The position numbers and the translations under genes are program-made. A stretch of 64,000 bases of DNA from Bacteroidaceae bacterium. GTDB taxonomy: Bacteria; Bacteroidota; Bacteroidia; Bacteroidales; Bacteroidaceae. The stretch spans positions 48,320-112,319 of the forward strand of contig JAIKZH010000005.1 in assembly GCA_024682395.1 (NCBI GenBank). Reading direction: 5' to 3'. Position 1 is the stretch's first letter; each line of letters opens with the position of its first letter. This document shows positions 36,557 to 47,017 of this stretch, one piece after another. The notes under the pieces are model-generated. The model searched no databases and was not told the DNA's origin. It saw nothing but the letters and a program-made list of their open reading frames with translations.

Positions 36557-38722
36557 ATGAATAGAATTAAATTTAACAACATAGATATTCATTCTGGTAT
36601 TAATGCCAAGAATGGACAAGATTGGCAGAAAGAAAATAATATACAAGCCAACTGGAGAACTCCTGAGCAGATTGATATTCAACCTGTTTATACAAAAGAG
36701 GACTTAGAGGGAATGGAACACCTTGACTTTGCTGCAGGTATTCCACCATTCCTACGCGGTCCTTATTCGATGATGTACCCTTTCCGTCCATGGACAATAC
36801 GTCAGTATGCAGGATTCTCTACTGCTGAAGAATCAAACGCATTCTATCGTCGTAACCTTGCATCTGGTCAGAAAGGTCTTTCAGTTGCATTTGACCTTCC
36901 AACCCACCGTGGATACGACCCAGACAACGAGCGTGTTATTGGTGATGTAGGTAAAGCTGGTGTTTCTATATGCAACTTAGAGAACATGAAACGCCTTTTC
37001 GAAGGTATTCCATTGGCTAAGATGTCGGTGTCAATGACAATGAATGGTGCCGTTCTGCCTATTCTTGCATTTTATATCAATGCTGGTTTGGAACAAGGAG
37101 CCAAACTGGAAGAAATGGCTGGAACCATCCAGAACGACATTCTTAAAGAGTTCATGGTGCGTAACACATATATTTACCCACCTGCATTCTCTATGAAGAT
37201 TATCGCTGATATATTTGAATTTACATCACAAAACATGCCTAAATTCAACTCTATATCAATCTCAGGATATCACATGCAGGAAGCAGGTGCTACTGCCGAC
37301 ATCGAATTGGCTTACACATTGGCTGATGGTATGGATTATCTGCGTGCCGGAGTGAATGCAGGTATTGACATTGACGCCTTTGCACCACGTTTGTCATTCT
37401 TCTGGGCTATCGGAATGAATCACTTCATGGAAATAGCAAAGATGCGTGCCGGTCGTCTGTTATGGGCTAAGATAGTAAAGAGTTTCGGTGCTAAAAACCC
37501 TAAATCAATGGCACTTCGTACCCACTCACAGACATCAGGTTGGTCATTGACCGAACAAGACCCATTCAACAATGTCGGACGTACATGTATCGAAGCTATG
37601 GCTGCCGTACTCGGACACACTCAGTCGCTTCACACTAACGCACTTGATGAAGCTATTGCACTTCCTACTGATTTCTCAGCCCGAATTGCACGTAACACTC
37701 AGATATATATCCAAAACGAGACTCAGGTATGTAAGCAAATCGACCCATGGGCTGGTTCATATTATGTAGAAACCCTAACCAACGAGTTGGTTGAAAAAGC
37801 ATGGGCTCACATACAAGAAATAGAGAAGTTGGGTGGTATGGCAAAAGCCATTGAGACTGGTTTGCCTAAGATGCGTATTGAAGAGGCTGCTGCAAGAACA
37901 CAGGCTCGTATCGACTCAGGAACTCAGTCTATCATCGGTGTGAACAAATACCGCCTCGACCACGAGGATCCAATCGATATTCTTGAAATCGACAACACTG
38001 CCGTACGTAAGCAACAGGAAGAAAGTCTGGCACAAGTACGCAGCAAACGCGATGAAGCGGCATGTAAAGCGGCATTAGCTGAGATTACACAGTGCGTTCA
38101 AGAATTTAAAGACGGTAAGAAGAGTAAAAACAACCTACTGGCATTAGCTGTAAAGGCTGCAGGTCTAAGATGTACACTTGGTGAAATCTCAGATGCGTGC
38201 GAGGCTGTTGTTGGTAGATATAAAGCAATTATTAGAACAATTAGTAACGTGTATTCATCAGAAGCAGGAAACAATGGTCTCTTCGCTCAGGCTCAGAAGA
38301 TGACCGAAGAGTTTGCACAGAAAAATGGTCGTCGTCCACGTATCATGATTGCAAAAATGGGACAAGACGGACACGACCGTGGAGCAAAAGTCTGTGCCAC
38401 AGGTTATGCCGACTGCGGTTTCGACGTGGATATGGGACCTTTGTTCCAAACTCCAGCCGAATCAGCACGTCAAGCAGTAGAAAACGATGTTGACATACTT
38501 GGTGTCAGTTCATTGGCTGCAGGTCACAAGACATTGATTCCACAAGTTATAGAAGAACTTAAAAAACTTGGTAGAGAAGATATTCTTGTTACTGCCGGAG
38601 GTGTTATCCCTGCTCAGGATTACGATTTCCTTTATAAAGCAGGTGTAGCATGTATCTTCGGTCCTGGAACACCAGTAAGTAAATCAGCAGTCGAGATGAT
38701 GAAAATCCTAAACGAAGATTAA
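36557..38722 (+). CDS. mutB: methylmalonyl-CoA mutase large (catalytic) subunit
   Basis: The 721-residue catalytic subunit contains the substrate-binding barrel ([24 protein letters not shown], then [14 protein letters not shown]). It ends in a cobalamin-binding domain with the [11 protein letters not shown] motif near residue 601, whose histidine replaces dimethylbenzimidazole. The later [10 protein letters not shown] and GPGTP segments complete the B12 fold. The reaction links succinate to propionate formation in fermenting Bacteroidales. The meaB and epimerase genes are not in the window. A strong terminator hairpin follows 20 nt after the stop. Confidence 0.98.
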   Translation: MNRIKFNNIDIHSGINAKNGQDWQKENNIQANWRTPEQIDIQPVYTKEDLEGMEHLDFAAGIPPFLRGPYSMMYPFRPWTIRQYAGFSTAEESNAFYRRNLASGQKGLSVAFDLPTHRGYDPDNERVIGDVGKAGVSICNLENMKRLFEGIPLAKMSVSMTMNGAVLPILAFYINAGLEQGAKLEEMAGTIQNDILKEFMVRNTYIYPPAFSMKIIADIFEFTSQNMPKFNSISISGYHMQEAGATADIELAYTLADGMDYLRAGVNAGIDIDAFAPRLSFFWAIGMNHFMEIAKMRAGRLLWAKIVKSFGAKNPKSMALRTHSQTSGWSLTEQDPFNNVGRTCIEAMAAVLGHTQSLHTNALDEAIALPTDFSARIARNTQIYIQNETQVCKQIDPWAGSYYVETLTNELVEKAWAHIQEIEKLGGMAKAIETGLPKMRIEEAAARTQARIDSGTQSIIGVNKYRLDHEDPIDILEIDNTAVRKQQEESLAQVRSKRDEAACKAALAEITQCVQEFKDGKKSKNNLLALAVKAAGLRCTLGEISDACEAVVGRYKAIIRTISNVYSSEAGNNGLFAQAQKMTEEFAQKNGRRPRIMIAKMGQDGHDRGAKVCATGYADCGFDVDMGPLFQTPAESARQAVENDVDILGVSSLAAGHKTLIPQVIEELKKLGREDILVTAGGVIPAQDYDFLYKAGVACIFGPGTPVSKSAVEMMKILNED

Positions 38723-38741
38723 TTCATACATCAAACACCAT

Positions 38742-38777
38742 AAAAAAACCGGAAGTCAAATTACTTCCGGTTTTTTT
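38742..38777. terminator. terminator of mutA-mutB, bidirectional
   Basis: A-rich arm and CCGGAAGT pair with ACTTCCGG and a seven-T run around a 6-nt loop. The symmetrical A/T flanks suit termination from both sides, since the 61-aa peptide gene converges from the right. Confidence 0.9.
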
Positions 38778-38836
38778 ATTATCTATTAATGAAAACCAAG
38801 TTTCATTTATAGTATTCTTATGGTAATGCGTAAATA

Positions 38837-39022
38837 TTATTCATCTCCATAATCGATTTCCCAACCTTTAAATTCCTTAGCAAGTCCGTCGTCGCCGGAA
38901 CCATTAGAGCTGGCTGGTTCATCATACATATCTACACCGTCGTTACTACCACAAATGATATTGCCTAAAGAAAGATTCTGAATTTTCATTTCTGGCAAAA
39001 TATATCTTTTTTTCATAGTCAT
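38837..39022 (-). CDS. 61-residue peptide, unknown function
   Basis: The peptide starts MTMKKRYILPEMKIQNL. This is the pattern of many short Bacteroidales proteins that begin with a basic run and a YxxPxM motif, followed by a hydrophobic patch and a GS-type turn (here LGNIICGSNDG). The C-terminal half is strongly acidic and Gly/Ser-rich (SNGSGDDG). It lacks a true signal peptide. It is encoded 11 nt after the 724-residue secreted protein and must be cotranscribed with it, ending at the shared terminator. The start could also be the second Met codon (39016). The role is unknown; a secreted or processed peptide is one possibility. Confidence 0.7.
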   Translation of the reverse strand: MTMKKRYILPEMKIQNLSLGNIICGSNDGVDMYDEPASSNGSGDDGLAKEFKGWEIDYGDE

Positions 39023-39033
39023 TCTAATTTATT

Positions 39034-41208
39034 TTATTTGTTATACACTTTAATACCATTAATGATTACGAAACCTTTCGCATTAGGCTTAACTTCCTGA
39101 CCAGCAAGATTAAATGCTGATTTTGGAGCATCAGATACAGTCTTAACTGTGTTTACAGATGTAGCTGAATCATCAATGAAGATTCTGACAGATTTAGCAT
39201 TGAGTGATGGTTCACTGAGGTATGCATGGAATGGTTTCAATCCTACAACATTGATGCTGTTATCAACATAATAGAATCCAACTGCTCCTGAATGATTCTG
39301 AAGCAAATAACTACCGTCTGGCACTTCTATATCTTTATATGTACCGATGAGCAATCCACTTGTTAAATCACCAGTTGTAGCAGGGAGTTCTGTATCAGAT
39401 TGATATCCAAAGAACACATATTCGCCTTCACTACCAACGATAAGCACTGGTTGATTCTTCTGAATAGCATCACATTCCTCAGTCAGAGCCAAATCATCTT
39501 CTGTAGCAACAATATTGTATGCTGAAATACCGTCAGGCAATGTAGCATCGAATGGAAGTACTATGGTTGCCATTCCTGCGCTTGACATCACCATTGTGAA
39601 GCGTGCAGGATTACCTAATGTAAGTGTTTTTTGAAGAGAGAATGGTTTCTTATCCACAAGCATCAAGTTACTGCATTCATTGTTTACAACTATGTTGGCA
39701 TTATTTTCACGTGTAACAACATTTTCTCTTGCATAAATCAATGCGTTTGGATTTGCAGGATTCAATGTTATAGCAGATTTTAAATATTCTGCATCATAGT
39801 ATTCTGCAGTTGGATCATTTAATGCATTTGCAACAGATGCATCAAAATTACCTGCACCCTTTAATGTATATGCTACAGGAGTATCGTTTTTGTATAATTC
39901 GATTGAAGTAATATTAGCTGTAGCTCCTACGTATGGTATTTTTATACAGTTAAGATGGAAGTATTCACGACTAACCTCAGGAGATGCTGTTGAATTATCT
40001 AACACTTCTTGCAAGTTAATTCTTAAAACACCATCTGTTCCAACAGTTGGTAGATATTCAATGTAAGCACCATCATTTGAGACTCTGTTTATCATGAAAC
40101 GGAGAGGGCTTCCACTAGCTCCACGAACAATCATATAGTCATATTCACTCAAATCGGCATAACAATCAGCCCAAACACTTCCTACACCATATAAAACATT
40201 ACCACCTACAAGTTCTTCACCTGAGTTAATTTTATTATCTGAAGTAGGTGTTCCTGTTGCATTACCTTGCTCATCCCATGTTTTATACATAGAACTTGAT
40301 AAAGGTGTACTTCCAGCCTGTTCTGCGTAAATCTTATTTGCTTTTACAAGATATACATCATCTATTTTTACAGACCCTTCAGGGGAAGATGCTCCTGATA
40401 CACAGATTTGAGTAACGTAAAATATTTTATCACCTAATTTTGAAAGATCATAAACAAATTCACCTAATTCATCAACATAAAGAGTTTCTTGAGGTTTACC
40501 ATTAAAATACATTATAATTCTAAATTGAGTTGCATTTGGCTTAGAACCTTGACCTTCTGCACTTGAAGAAACTACAACCAACTGAGTATATTCAGACAAA
40601 TCACCTGTTGGTAAACCCTGTAAATTGATGTGATTATAAGATCCAGCAGTCCAAGTTAAAATTTGATTGGAAGTCCAATCATCAATAGTAATGTTGCCAT
40701 GGCCGCCTTCTGCTTTAGGAGTCATGTGCACCTCCTCAGTTTCTGCTTCTACAAGATAAACATCGTCAATCTTAACAGAACCACCCGGATTATATCGAAT
40801 TCCTGCTACACAAATATCCGTAACATTAGTGATATCTATGCCTAATTCTGACAAGTTATAGGTTTCAGTACCTAAACTGTTAACCTCTATTTGAACATTT
40901 TCACTTCCGTGATAGATCAAAATTCTGAAGCCTGTTGCAGCACTTTGACTGCCCTCTGTTCCCGCATCAGAAGATTTTACTACCAACTGTGAATAATCAG
41001 ACAAATCGCCCAATGTCAGACCGCTCAAACGAATCATGTTATCAGTTCCGCCAGTCCAGGTCAAGATTTGTTTATTTTCCCAATCGGAAATATCAATATT
41101 AGAGCCTTTGGATTTATAAGTTGATAAATCGGCATGCACCTCATCTGCAAAAGCATTAGATATGCATATGAGCAATAATAGAATTAATGAAGATAATTTT
41201 TTAATCAT
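39034..41208 (-). CDS. large secreted repeat protein, unknown function
   Basis: The 724-residue protein has a signal peptide (residues 1-21, ending NAFA). It then carries two tandem repeats of about 130 residues with matching landmarks: NIDISDWENKQILTWTGG against NITIDDWTSNQILTWTAG, and GGSVKIDDVYLVEA against EGSVKIDDVYLVKA. A third, diverged beta-domain follows. These look like galactose-binding/CBM-like jelly rolls. A long beta-rich region (PFDATLPDGISAYNI) precedes a tail ending GFVIINGIKVYNK, which resembles a short surface-sorting domain. No catalytic motif is seen, so surface adhesion or glycan binding is the best guess. It heads a two-gene operon with the 61-residue peptide. Confidence 0.8.
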   Translation of the reverse strand: MIKKLSSLILLLLICISNAFADEVHADLSTYKSKGSNIDISDWENKQILTWTGGTDNMIRLSGLTLGDLSDYSQLVVKSSDAGTEGSQSAATGFRILIYHGSENVQIEVNSLGTETYNLSELGIDITNVTDICVAGIRYNPGGSVKIDDVYLVEAETEEVHMTPKAEGGHGNITIDDWTSNQILTWTAGSYNHINLQGLPTGDLSEYTQLVVVSSSAEGQGSKPNATQFRIIMYFNGKPQETLYVDELGEFVYDLSKLGDKIFYVTQICVSGASSPEGSVKIDDVYLVKANKIYAEQAGSTPLSSSMYKTWDEQGNATGTPTSDNKINSGEELVGGNVLYGVGSVWADCYADLSEYDYMIVRGASGSPLRFMINRVSNDGAYIEYLPTVGTDGVLRINLQEVLDNSTASPEVSREYFHLNCIKIPYVGATANITSIELYKNDTPVAYTLKGAGNFDASVANALNDPTAEYYDAEYLKSAITLNPANPNALIYARENVVTRENNANIVVNNECSNLMLVDKKPFSLQKTLTLGNPARFTMVMSSAGMATIVLPFDATLPDGISAYNIVATEDDLALTEECDAIQKNQPVLIVGSEGEYVFFGYQSDTELPATTGDLTSGLLIGTYKDIEVPDGSYLLQNHSGAVGFYYVDNSINVVGLKPFHAYLSEPSLNAKSVRIFIDDSATSVNTVKTVSDAPKSAFNLAGQEVKPNAKGFVIINGIKVYNK

Positions 41209-41295
41209 AATAAATAATTTTTTTATAAAAGTTAATAATAGTTTTAAAATAATTCATATCGTTACAAGTGGATAGTATTAACAAAAATATAAATG

Positions 41296-41327
41296 CAAAT
41301 ATAAAACATCTTTTTATATTCTACAAT
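41296..41327 (-). promoter_or_regulatory. promoter of the 724-residue protein operon
   Basis: Minus-strand ATTG-N20-TATATTTG: perfect -7 box (41296-41303), -33 box 3 of 4. The leader would be about 80 nt. Confidence 0.7.
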
Positions 41328-41395
41328 ATTTTTTAACAAAAAATATATTTTATCATGAAAAATATCAGTTTATATCATAAATGCATAATCAATTC

Positions 41396-41426
41396 TTTGT
41401 CAATATAATATAATTAACTAACTTTG
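41396..41426 (+). promoter_or_regulatory. promoter of the membrane protein/haem propeller cluster
   Basis: TTTG-N19-TAACTTTG with both boxes perfect, 28 nt upstream of the first ATG of the three-gene cluster. Confidence 0.8.
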
Positions 41427-41454
41427 CAATCAATACTTATTTAAAGATGAAACC

Positions 41455-43431
41455 ATGAATAGTCAAAAAAAATGGAATAGCAATGTTGACAAAACAATAA
41501 TAAACAAGAAAAAAGCGTCAACAAAAAAAATACAGCAAAGCAATGGCATAAAAAAGGAACAAACTTCCACAAAATGCAACAAATCATACACACTGATTAC
41601 ATGTTTCATTTTACCTTTTTTATTTGCTTTATATGCTTTCTACATGATGGCAATAAAGAACAGTGATGTATTGTATACTGTTCAAGAACATTCAATTTTC
41701 TTATTTAGCATCGATTTCTTTAAATCCATGACAGCAGCCCCTGGAGGTTTCTTATCGTGGTTGGGATGTTTCTTTGTTCAGTTCTTCAATACTCCATGGG
41801 TTGGAACATTAATCATGATTCTAATATGGGCACTGATTTATTTCATTACCATAAAAACCTTTAATATTAAAGGACCTTTATGCGTTACAGCACTTATCAT
41901 TCCTGCATCGTTATTATGTTCCGTAATCTTCACCGGCTATTGGTTGTTTTATCTGAAAGTTCCCGGATACTACTGCGCTGAATCAATTGGGACATTATTT
42001 ATGATGCTTGCTGTATTTATTGCATCACGAATACGCAATAAATGGATTTGGATTGTATGGGACGTTCTTTGGACTATCATAGGCTATATTGCTTTTGGTT
42101 GGTATGCCTTAATCGGTTCGCTGGTTATGGCAATTCATAAGTCAAAAGACATGCCATTCAACAAATCGGCTTATATTCAACGAATTATCATCTCTGCTGC
42201 TCTGATTGCATTCACACCATTGGTGGCATATCATTTTTATACTCAGATAAGACTTGATGAAGCATGGATTGCAGCAATGCCTGTGTTTGAGAGCGAGGAA
42301 GGCGTCAATGGTGACAAATCAACTCCATTCATAATAATTGCTATTACAGCTGCTTTATTAGCACTTCTCAAAAACAATATAGATTGGACTGATTTAGAGC
42401 GCAAATCAATAAAAACAAAATTATTAATATTCATAAATGTAATAATATATATCGTATTGTGTTCATGTGTATGGAAGAGTAACTTCGATGATTATAATTA
42501 TCATTGCGAACTTCGCATACACCGCGCCATCGACGAATGCCGTTGGAAAGATGCGATAGAAGAAACAACCGACGCCCCATGTCACCCTACTCGCGAGATT
42601 TTATTACTACGTAATATCGCATTGATGAATGAGGGTAATATCGGAAACACTTTGTTTCATTACGATAACACAACTATCCTACCTCAGACTGGCGACTCAC
42701 TCGCTGTACATATGCTACAAACCAATGCACCACTCACCTACATGAATTATGGTCGTATAAACTTTGCAATCAGATGGTGTATTGAAAATGGTGTAGAATA
42801 TGGATTCTGCATCAACGATTATAAAACACTTATCAGATGTTCACTTATCGCTCATGAATATGAAGCAGCACAGAAATATATTAACATATTAAAGCAGACT
42901 TTATTCTATAAGGACTGGGCTGAACACTACGAAACTATGATCGGTGATTCTGTAAAGATTGCAAATGCACCTGAATTCAAGAATATTTGTGAATTATATA
43001 AACACTTCACTGATGTCATAGACGGAGACGATGGTTTGATTGAGCCTTACTTAATGGGATGGTTCGGTAACACACAAAACAAAAAAAGTAAATATCTTCA
43101 GGAATTAACATTGATTTTCGCCATGTTATCAAAAGAGTCAAAACTCTTCTGGCCTAAATTTGCTTTATATGATTATTTTCATAAAAATGAAGAAACCCCA
43201 ATCCACTATCAGGAAGCCGCATATCTTTATTCTATATTAGACAATATAAAGATTTCATATCCTTTCGATCAGAATAAGATTATAAACAGATATGAATCAT
43301 TCGCACAAATCACCCGTTCGATGCTTGACCAGGGTATGACCGAAGCACAAGTGGGCGAAGCAACAAAGGAGCTATACGGAGACACATTCTGGTGGTTCTA
43401 CTTCTTTGTCACAAATATTGATACATATTAA
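41455..43431 (+). CDS. polytopic membrane protein with C-terminal helical repeats (paralogue 1)
   Basis: The 658-residue protein has a Lys-rich 43-residue N-terminus, then about nine hydrophobic segments up to residue 350. A soluble C-terminal part follows, with TPR-like helices (HRAIDECRWKDAIEE, HEYEAAQKYINIL). Diagnostic motifs shared with the paralogue at 45125 are LYTVQEHSIF, AAPGG, WLGCFFVQFF and the C-terminal GDTFWWFYFFV. I believe this is a Bacteroidetes-specific uncharacterised family, but no function is known to me. It is followed after 42 nt by the PD40/haem lipoprotein, and a perfect promoter precedes it, so three genes probably form one operon. Confidence 0.8.
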   Translation: MNSQKKWNSNVDKTIINKKKASTKKIQQSNGIKKEQTSTKCNKSYTLITCFILPFLFALYAFYMMAIKNSDVLYTVQEHSIFLFSIDFFKSMTAAPGGFLSWLGCFFVQFFNTPWVGTLIMILIWALIYFITIKTFNIKGPLCVTALIIPASLLCSVIFTGYWLFYLKVPGYYCAESIGTLFMMLAVFIASRIRNKWIWIVWDVLWTIIGYIAFGWYALIGSLVMAIHKSKDMPFNKSAYIQRIIISAALIAFTPLVAYHFYTQIRLDEAWIAAMPVFESEEGVNGDKSTPFIIIAITAALLALLKNNIDWTDLERKSIKTKLLIFINVIIYIVLCSCVWKSNFDDYNYHCELRIHRAIDECRWKDAIEETTDAPCHPTREILLLRNIALMNEGNIGNTLFHYDNTTILPQTGDSLAVHMLQTNAPLTYMNYGRINFAIRWCIENGVEYGFCINDYKTLIRCSLIAHEYEAAQKYINILKQTLFYKDWAEHYETMIGDSVKIANAPEFKNICELYKHFTDVIDGDDGLIEPYLMGWFGNTQNKKSKYLQELTLIFAMLSKESKLFWPKFALYDYFHKNEETPIHYQEAAYLYSILDNIKISYPFDQNKIINRYESFAQITRSMLDQGMTEAQVGEATKELYGDTFWWFYFFVTNIDTY

Positions 43432-43473
43432 CAATTAGATTTCTCACACTACAACCTATAAATAATAACGATT

Positions 43474-45093
43474 ATGAACAATAAGATTAAACCTACAAAT
43501 ATATTTATAGTCTTAAAAACGGCTTGTGTCATACTTGCATCCGCATTTATGTTCAGTTGTGTATCACATCCTGATGTTCCGGAAAACTACACACAAGAGG
43601 ATAAACTACCCGAGATATTTCCTGATTACACAGATGTGGTTGTTCCGCCCAATATCGCTCCACTGAATTTCCTTGTAAAGAACACAGAGGAGGTTGTAGC
43701 GCGTTTCACATACGGAAACACATCACTCACTTATGGAGAGAAAAACAAAGTGATGATTGACGAAAAAGAATGGAAAGAACTTCTGTCAGAAGCAAAAGGA
43801 AATAGCATAAAAGTTGAGGTGTTTGCACGCAATAATAACGAATGGAAAGCATACAAATCTTTCAACATTTCTATTGCTGAGGAAAATATCGACCAGTATA
43901 TATCATACCGACTTATTTATCCTTCATATGTGGCATATGAGATGCTTAGTATAAATCAAAGAGACCTCACATCATTCGAGGAAAAAGATATATACAACAA
44001 CGAGATGGTACAGAGCCCAAAAGACAACCAATGTATAAACTGCCACTCATATCAGAACTACAAAACCGATAATATGCAATTTCATATACGTCAGAATTTG
44101 GGAGGAACCATGATCGTTCATAATGGTAAGATTCAAAAAGTTGATCTTGCCAGCGATTCAACCATAAGCGCAGGTGTATATCCTTCATGGCACCCAACTT
44201 TGCCTCTTATCGCATATTCAACAAACTTTACACGTCAGGCTTTCCACACACGCAACAAAGGAAAGATTGAGGTTATCGACACAAAGAGCGACTTGATTCT
44301 ATATGATATAGAAAAGCAACAAACAACAACAATAAGCGGATACAGCGACGAGATGGAATCGTTCCCATGCTGGTCGCCAAAAGGAGACATGTTATACTAT
44401 TGTTCTGCACACTTTGAGAACAATAACGACTCTGTTCCAATCGAAGCCGCCGTATTCACACGTTACAAGGAAATACAATACGACATATACCGCAAGCCAT
44501 TCAACCAGAAAAACCATTCATTTGGTGATGCTGAATTGGTTTACGAAGCATCAGCCGACAATCTGAGTGCTACATTCCCTCGTATCAGTCCCGACGGTAA
44601 ATATCTTCTGTTCGCCATGGCACACGACGGATGTTTTCATGTATGGCATCCAGACGCCGACTTATACATGATGGACATAAACACTAAGAATGTACGCAAA
44701 CTTGAAAACGTAAACAGCGACAAGGCAGAGAGTTTCCACGCATGGTCAAGCAACGGCAGATGGATTATATTCGTAAGCCGCAGAGACGACGGTAATTACT
44801 CACGCTTGTACATTGCATATATCGACAAGCAGGGAAAAGCCCATAAGGCATTTGAATTGCCACAGCGCGATCCAAACTTCTACACATATTTCATGCGCAG
44901 CTACAATGTACCTGAATTCATGACCGAACCAGTAAAAATCACGCCACATGAATTTGCCGCTGCAATTAAAAACGAAGCCATTAAAACAACATATCAGACA
45001 TCAGGCAGGAGCCGCGGTGCTCAAGGACGAGTAAAATCTGTTAAACAGGAATTGCAAGCAGATAGTCAAAAGGTGACAACACCTATTCAATAA
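43474..45093 (+). CDS. PD40-type beta-propeller lipoprotein with a haem c motif
   Basis: The 539-residue protein has a lipobox ending MFSC (Cys29). A beta-domain follows, then CINCH at residues 187-191, the CxxCH signature for covalent haem c attachment. Several TolB/PD40 propeller blades come next (YPSWHPTLPLIAYSTN, FPCWSPKGDMLYYCS, FPRISPDGKYLLFAM, FHAWSSNGRWIIFVS). The tail after residue 505 is basic and low-complexity. A membrane-anchored, periplasm- or surface-facing electron-transfer or sensing role would fit the haem motif; that is inference. Its position between two paralogous polytopic proteins suggests they form a complex. Confidence 0.8.
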   Translation: MNNKIKPTNIFIVLKTACVILASAFMFSCVSHPDVPENYTQEDKLPEIFPDYTDVVVPPNIAPLNFLVKNTEEVVARFTYGNTSLTYGEKNKVMIDEKEWKELLSEAKGNSIKVEVFARNNNEWKAYKSFNISIAEENIDQYISYRLIYPSYVAYEMLSINQRDLTSFEEKDIYNNEMVQSPKDNQCINCHSYQNYKTDNMQFHIRQNLGGTMIVHNGKIQKVDLASDSTISAGVYPSWHPTLPLIAYSTNFTRQAFHTRNKGKIEVIDTKSDLILYDIEKQQTTTISGYSDEMESFPCWSPKGDMLYYCSAHFENNNDSVPIEAAVFTRYKEIQYDIYRKPFNQKNHSFGDAELVYEASADNLSATFPRISPDGKYLLFAMAHDGCFHVWHPDADLYMMDINTKNVRKLENVNSDKAESFHAWSSNGRWIIFVSRRDDGNYSRLYIAYIDKQGKAHKAFELPQRDPNFYTYFMRSYNVPEFMTEPVKITPHEFAAAIKNEAIKTTYQTSGRSRGAQGRVKSVKQELQADSQKVTTPIQ

Positions 45094-45124
45094 GTCAACA
45101 TAAAAAACCGACTTGATAATCTTT

Positions 45125-46915
45125 ATGATAAAAAAGATCCATCACTTACCTCTGATAATATTTATTATCATTGCTGCTATAATCTTAGCTGTAATGAATA
45201 ATGATTTTCTATATACTATTCAGGATTGTTCAATATTCTGCAATGGTCACACATTCATGAAATCATTAACAAATGCTCCCGGAGGTACGATAAACTGGAT
45301 CGGCTGTTATCTAACGCAATTCTTTTATTATCCGTGGTTAGGAACGTCTTTTCTGATATTATTATGGATCTTCATCTATATATTATGCATAAAAACGTAT
45401 AAACTAAAATACCACGACTGTCCATATGCTCTAATACCAATAACCGCTTTAATGTGCTCTATTATCGGTGTGGGTTACTGGATTTATTACATGAACATGC
45501 CTGGCTACTGGTTTGCATGCACATTAGGTTGCCTATACTTGTCATTGTCATTGTATGGATATTCCAAGATTAATGAAAGCAGATTAAACATCTTAACCAT
45601 ATTATATCTTATAACCACAACCATAATCGGATATTATCTCTGTGGCTGGTGGGGACTTCTAAACGCAATTTGCTGCATATTACTCGATATCCGAGCTAAA
45701 TCAAGAATTAAAAGAATAATCTTATCATGCACCACATGCATTGTGCTACTAATATCTGTTCCAATCATAGCATATCACCTAAGCACACACATGCCAATAG
45801 AAAAAGCATGGACAATTGGATTTCCTTTATTCCAACAAAACGATTATACGAATTGGAAACTAAGTACTCCATTCTTTATCATCATGGTTTGGTTTATCAT
45901 TGTCTCTTTCTACAAAACCAACACCACATTAAGTTCGAATGAGAAGAATACACGATTATTCCTTTCATGTTTTGTTGCCACATTATTTCTTATCACTCCT
46001 TTCAGGTTCAACTACAATGATAGTAGGTTCAAGAGTGAGATTCGCATGTACAGATTACTTGAAGAATGCAAATGGGAAGAAATAATCAGCGAATATCAGG
46101 CAAATTCCAAGTCACCTACAAACCAGATGATAATGTGTAAGAATCTGGCACTACTTCACCTTAACCGATTAGGAGAAGAAGGATTTAATACAGGAATGGT
46201 TGGGGACTCTCCCACAAAACAAGGAGATTTAAAAGTTGGTATGGCGCAAACCATTGCCCCACTACTCTACTATCATCATGGATGTATAAACTATGCAAAC
46301 AATTGGGCTTTAAATAATATCGCGAAGTACGGACTCTCGGTACGAAACTTAAAGATTCTGATAAGGTGCGCTGTTATGAATAACGAGCCCGAACTTGCAT
46401 TGAAATATACAGCTATACTTCGCACAACCACATTTCATAAACAATGGGCAAGTCAATGGTTGGAATATTCGTTCAATGCTCATAGCGCAAAAGAATGTCA
46501 AGAGATCAACACAATCACTCCTTTGATTGTATTAGACGATATGATAGACGACGATCAAGGAATGTGTGAAGCCTTTTTGCTTGAATATTTCGCCACACTG
46601 ATTGCAAGCACAAGAGAACAACAAGAAATGGCGTTAATATATGCCATGACACTAAAAGATGACGAACTTATTAAATTCCAGATAGAGAACTATTATGCGA
46701 TGTTCGGGGATACAAATATTCCAAAACACGTATTAGAGGCTGTTGACATATACAACACAAATCATTCTACAGATTATCTGAAGTTTGTGCAAGACTACCA
46801 AAAAGCAATTGGTACAGGCAATAAAATTGTTGAAATCGGAAAACAGTTAAAACCTATTTACGGAGAAACTTATTGGTGGTATTACTATTTTGTCAATAAA
46901 TTCAACACTTATTGA
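45125..46915 (+). CDS. polytopic membrane protein with C-terminal helical repeats (paralogue 2)
   Basis: The 596-residue protein is a diverged duplicate of the gene at 41455. It shares LYTIQDCSIF, NAPGG, WIGCYLTQFF..PWLGT and the terminal GETYWWYYYFV. It likewise has about nine hydrophobic segments, then soluble helices with the RMYRLLEECKWEEI motif. Unlike paralogue 1 it lacks the Lys-rich N-terminal extension. The ATG at 45125 is preferred over an in-frame TTG at 45113, giving a normal first membrane segment. It starts 31 nt after the haem-propeller gene stop. Function is unknown. Confidence 0.8.
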   Translation: MIKKIHHLPLIIFIIIAAIILAVMNNDFLYTIQDCSIFCNGHTFMKSLTNAPGGTINWIGCYLTQFFYYPWLGTSFLILLWIFIYILCIKTYKLKYHDCPYALIPITALMCSIIGVGYWIYYMNMPGYWFACTLGCLYLSLSLYGYSKINESRLNILTILYLITTTIIGYYLCGWWGLLNAICCILLDIRAKSRIKRIILSCTTCIVLLISVPIIAYHLSTHMPIEKAWTIGFPLFQQNDYTNWKLSTPFFIIMVWFIIVSFYKTNTTLSSNEKNTRLFLSCFVATLFLITPFRFNYNDSRFKSEIRMYRLLEECKWEEIISEYQANSKSPTNQMIMCKNLALLHLNRLGEEGFNTGMVGDSPTKQGDLKVGMAQTIAPLLYYHHGCINYANNWALNNIAKYGLSVRNLKILIRCAVMNNEPELALKYTAILRTTTFHKQWASQWLEYSFNAHSAKECQEINTITPLIVLDDMIDDDQGMCEAFLLEYFATLIASTREQQEMALIYAMTLKDDELIKFQIENYYAMFGDTNIPKHVLEAVDIYNTNHSTDYLKFVQDYQKAIGTGNKIVEIGKQLKPIYGETYWWYYYFVNKFNTY

Positions 46916-47017
46916 TATAGTTATCCCACACAGACTGAATTGAGTTTATAAAAACACATAAACAACCTTTTACTCATAAAAAAATAAAAACAATAATCAC
47001 TATAAAAATTATCTACT

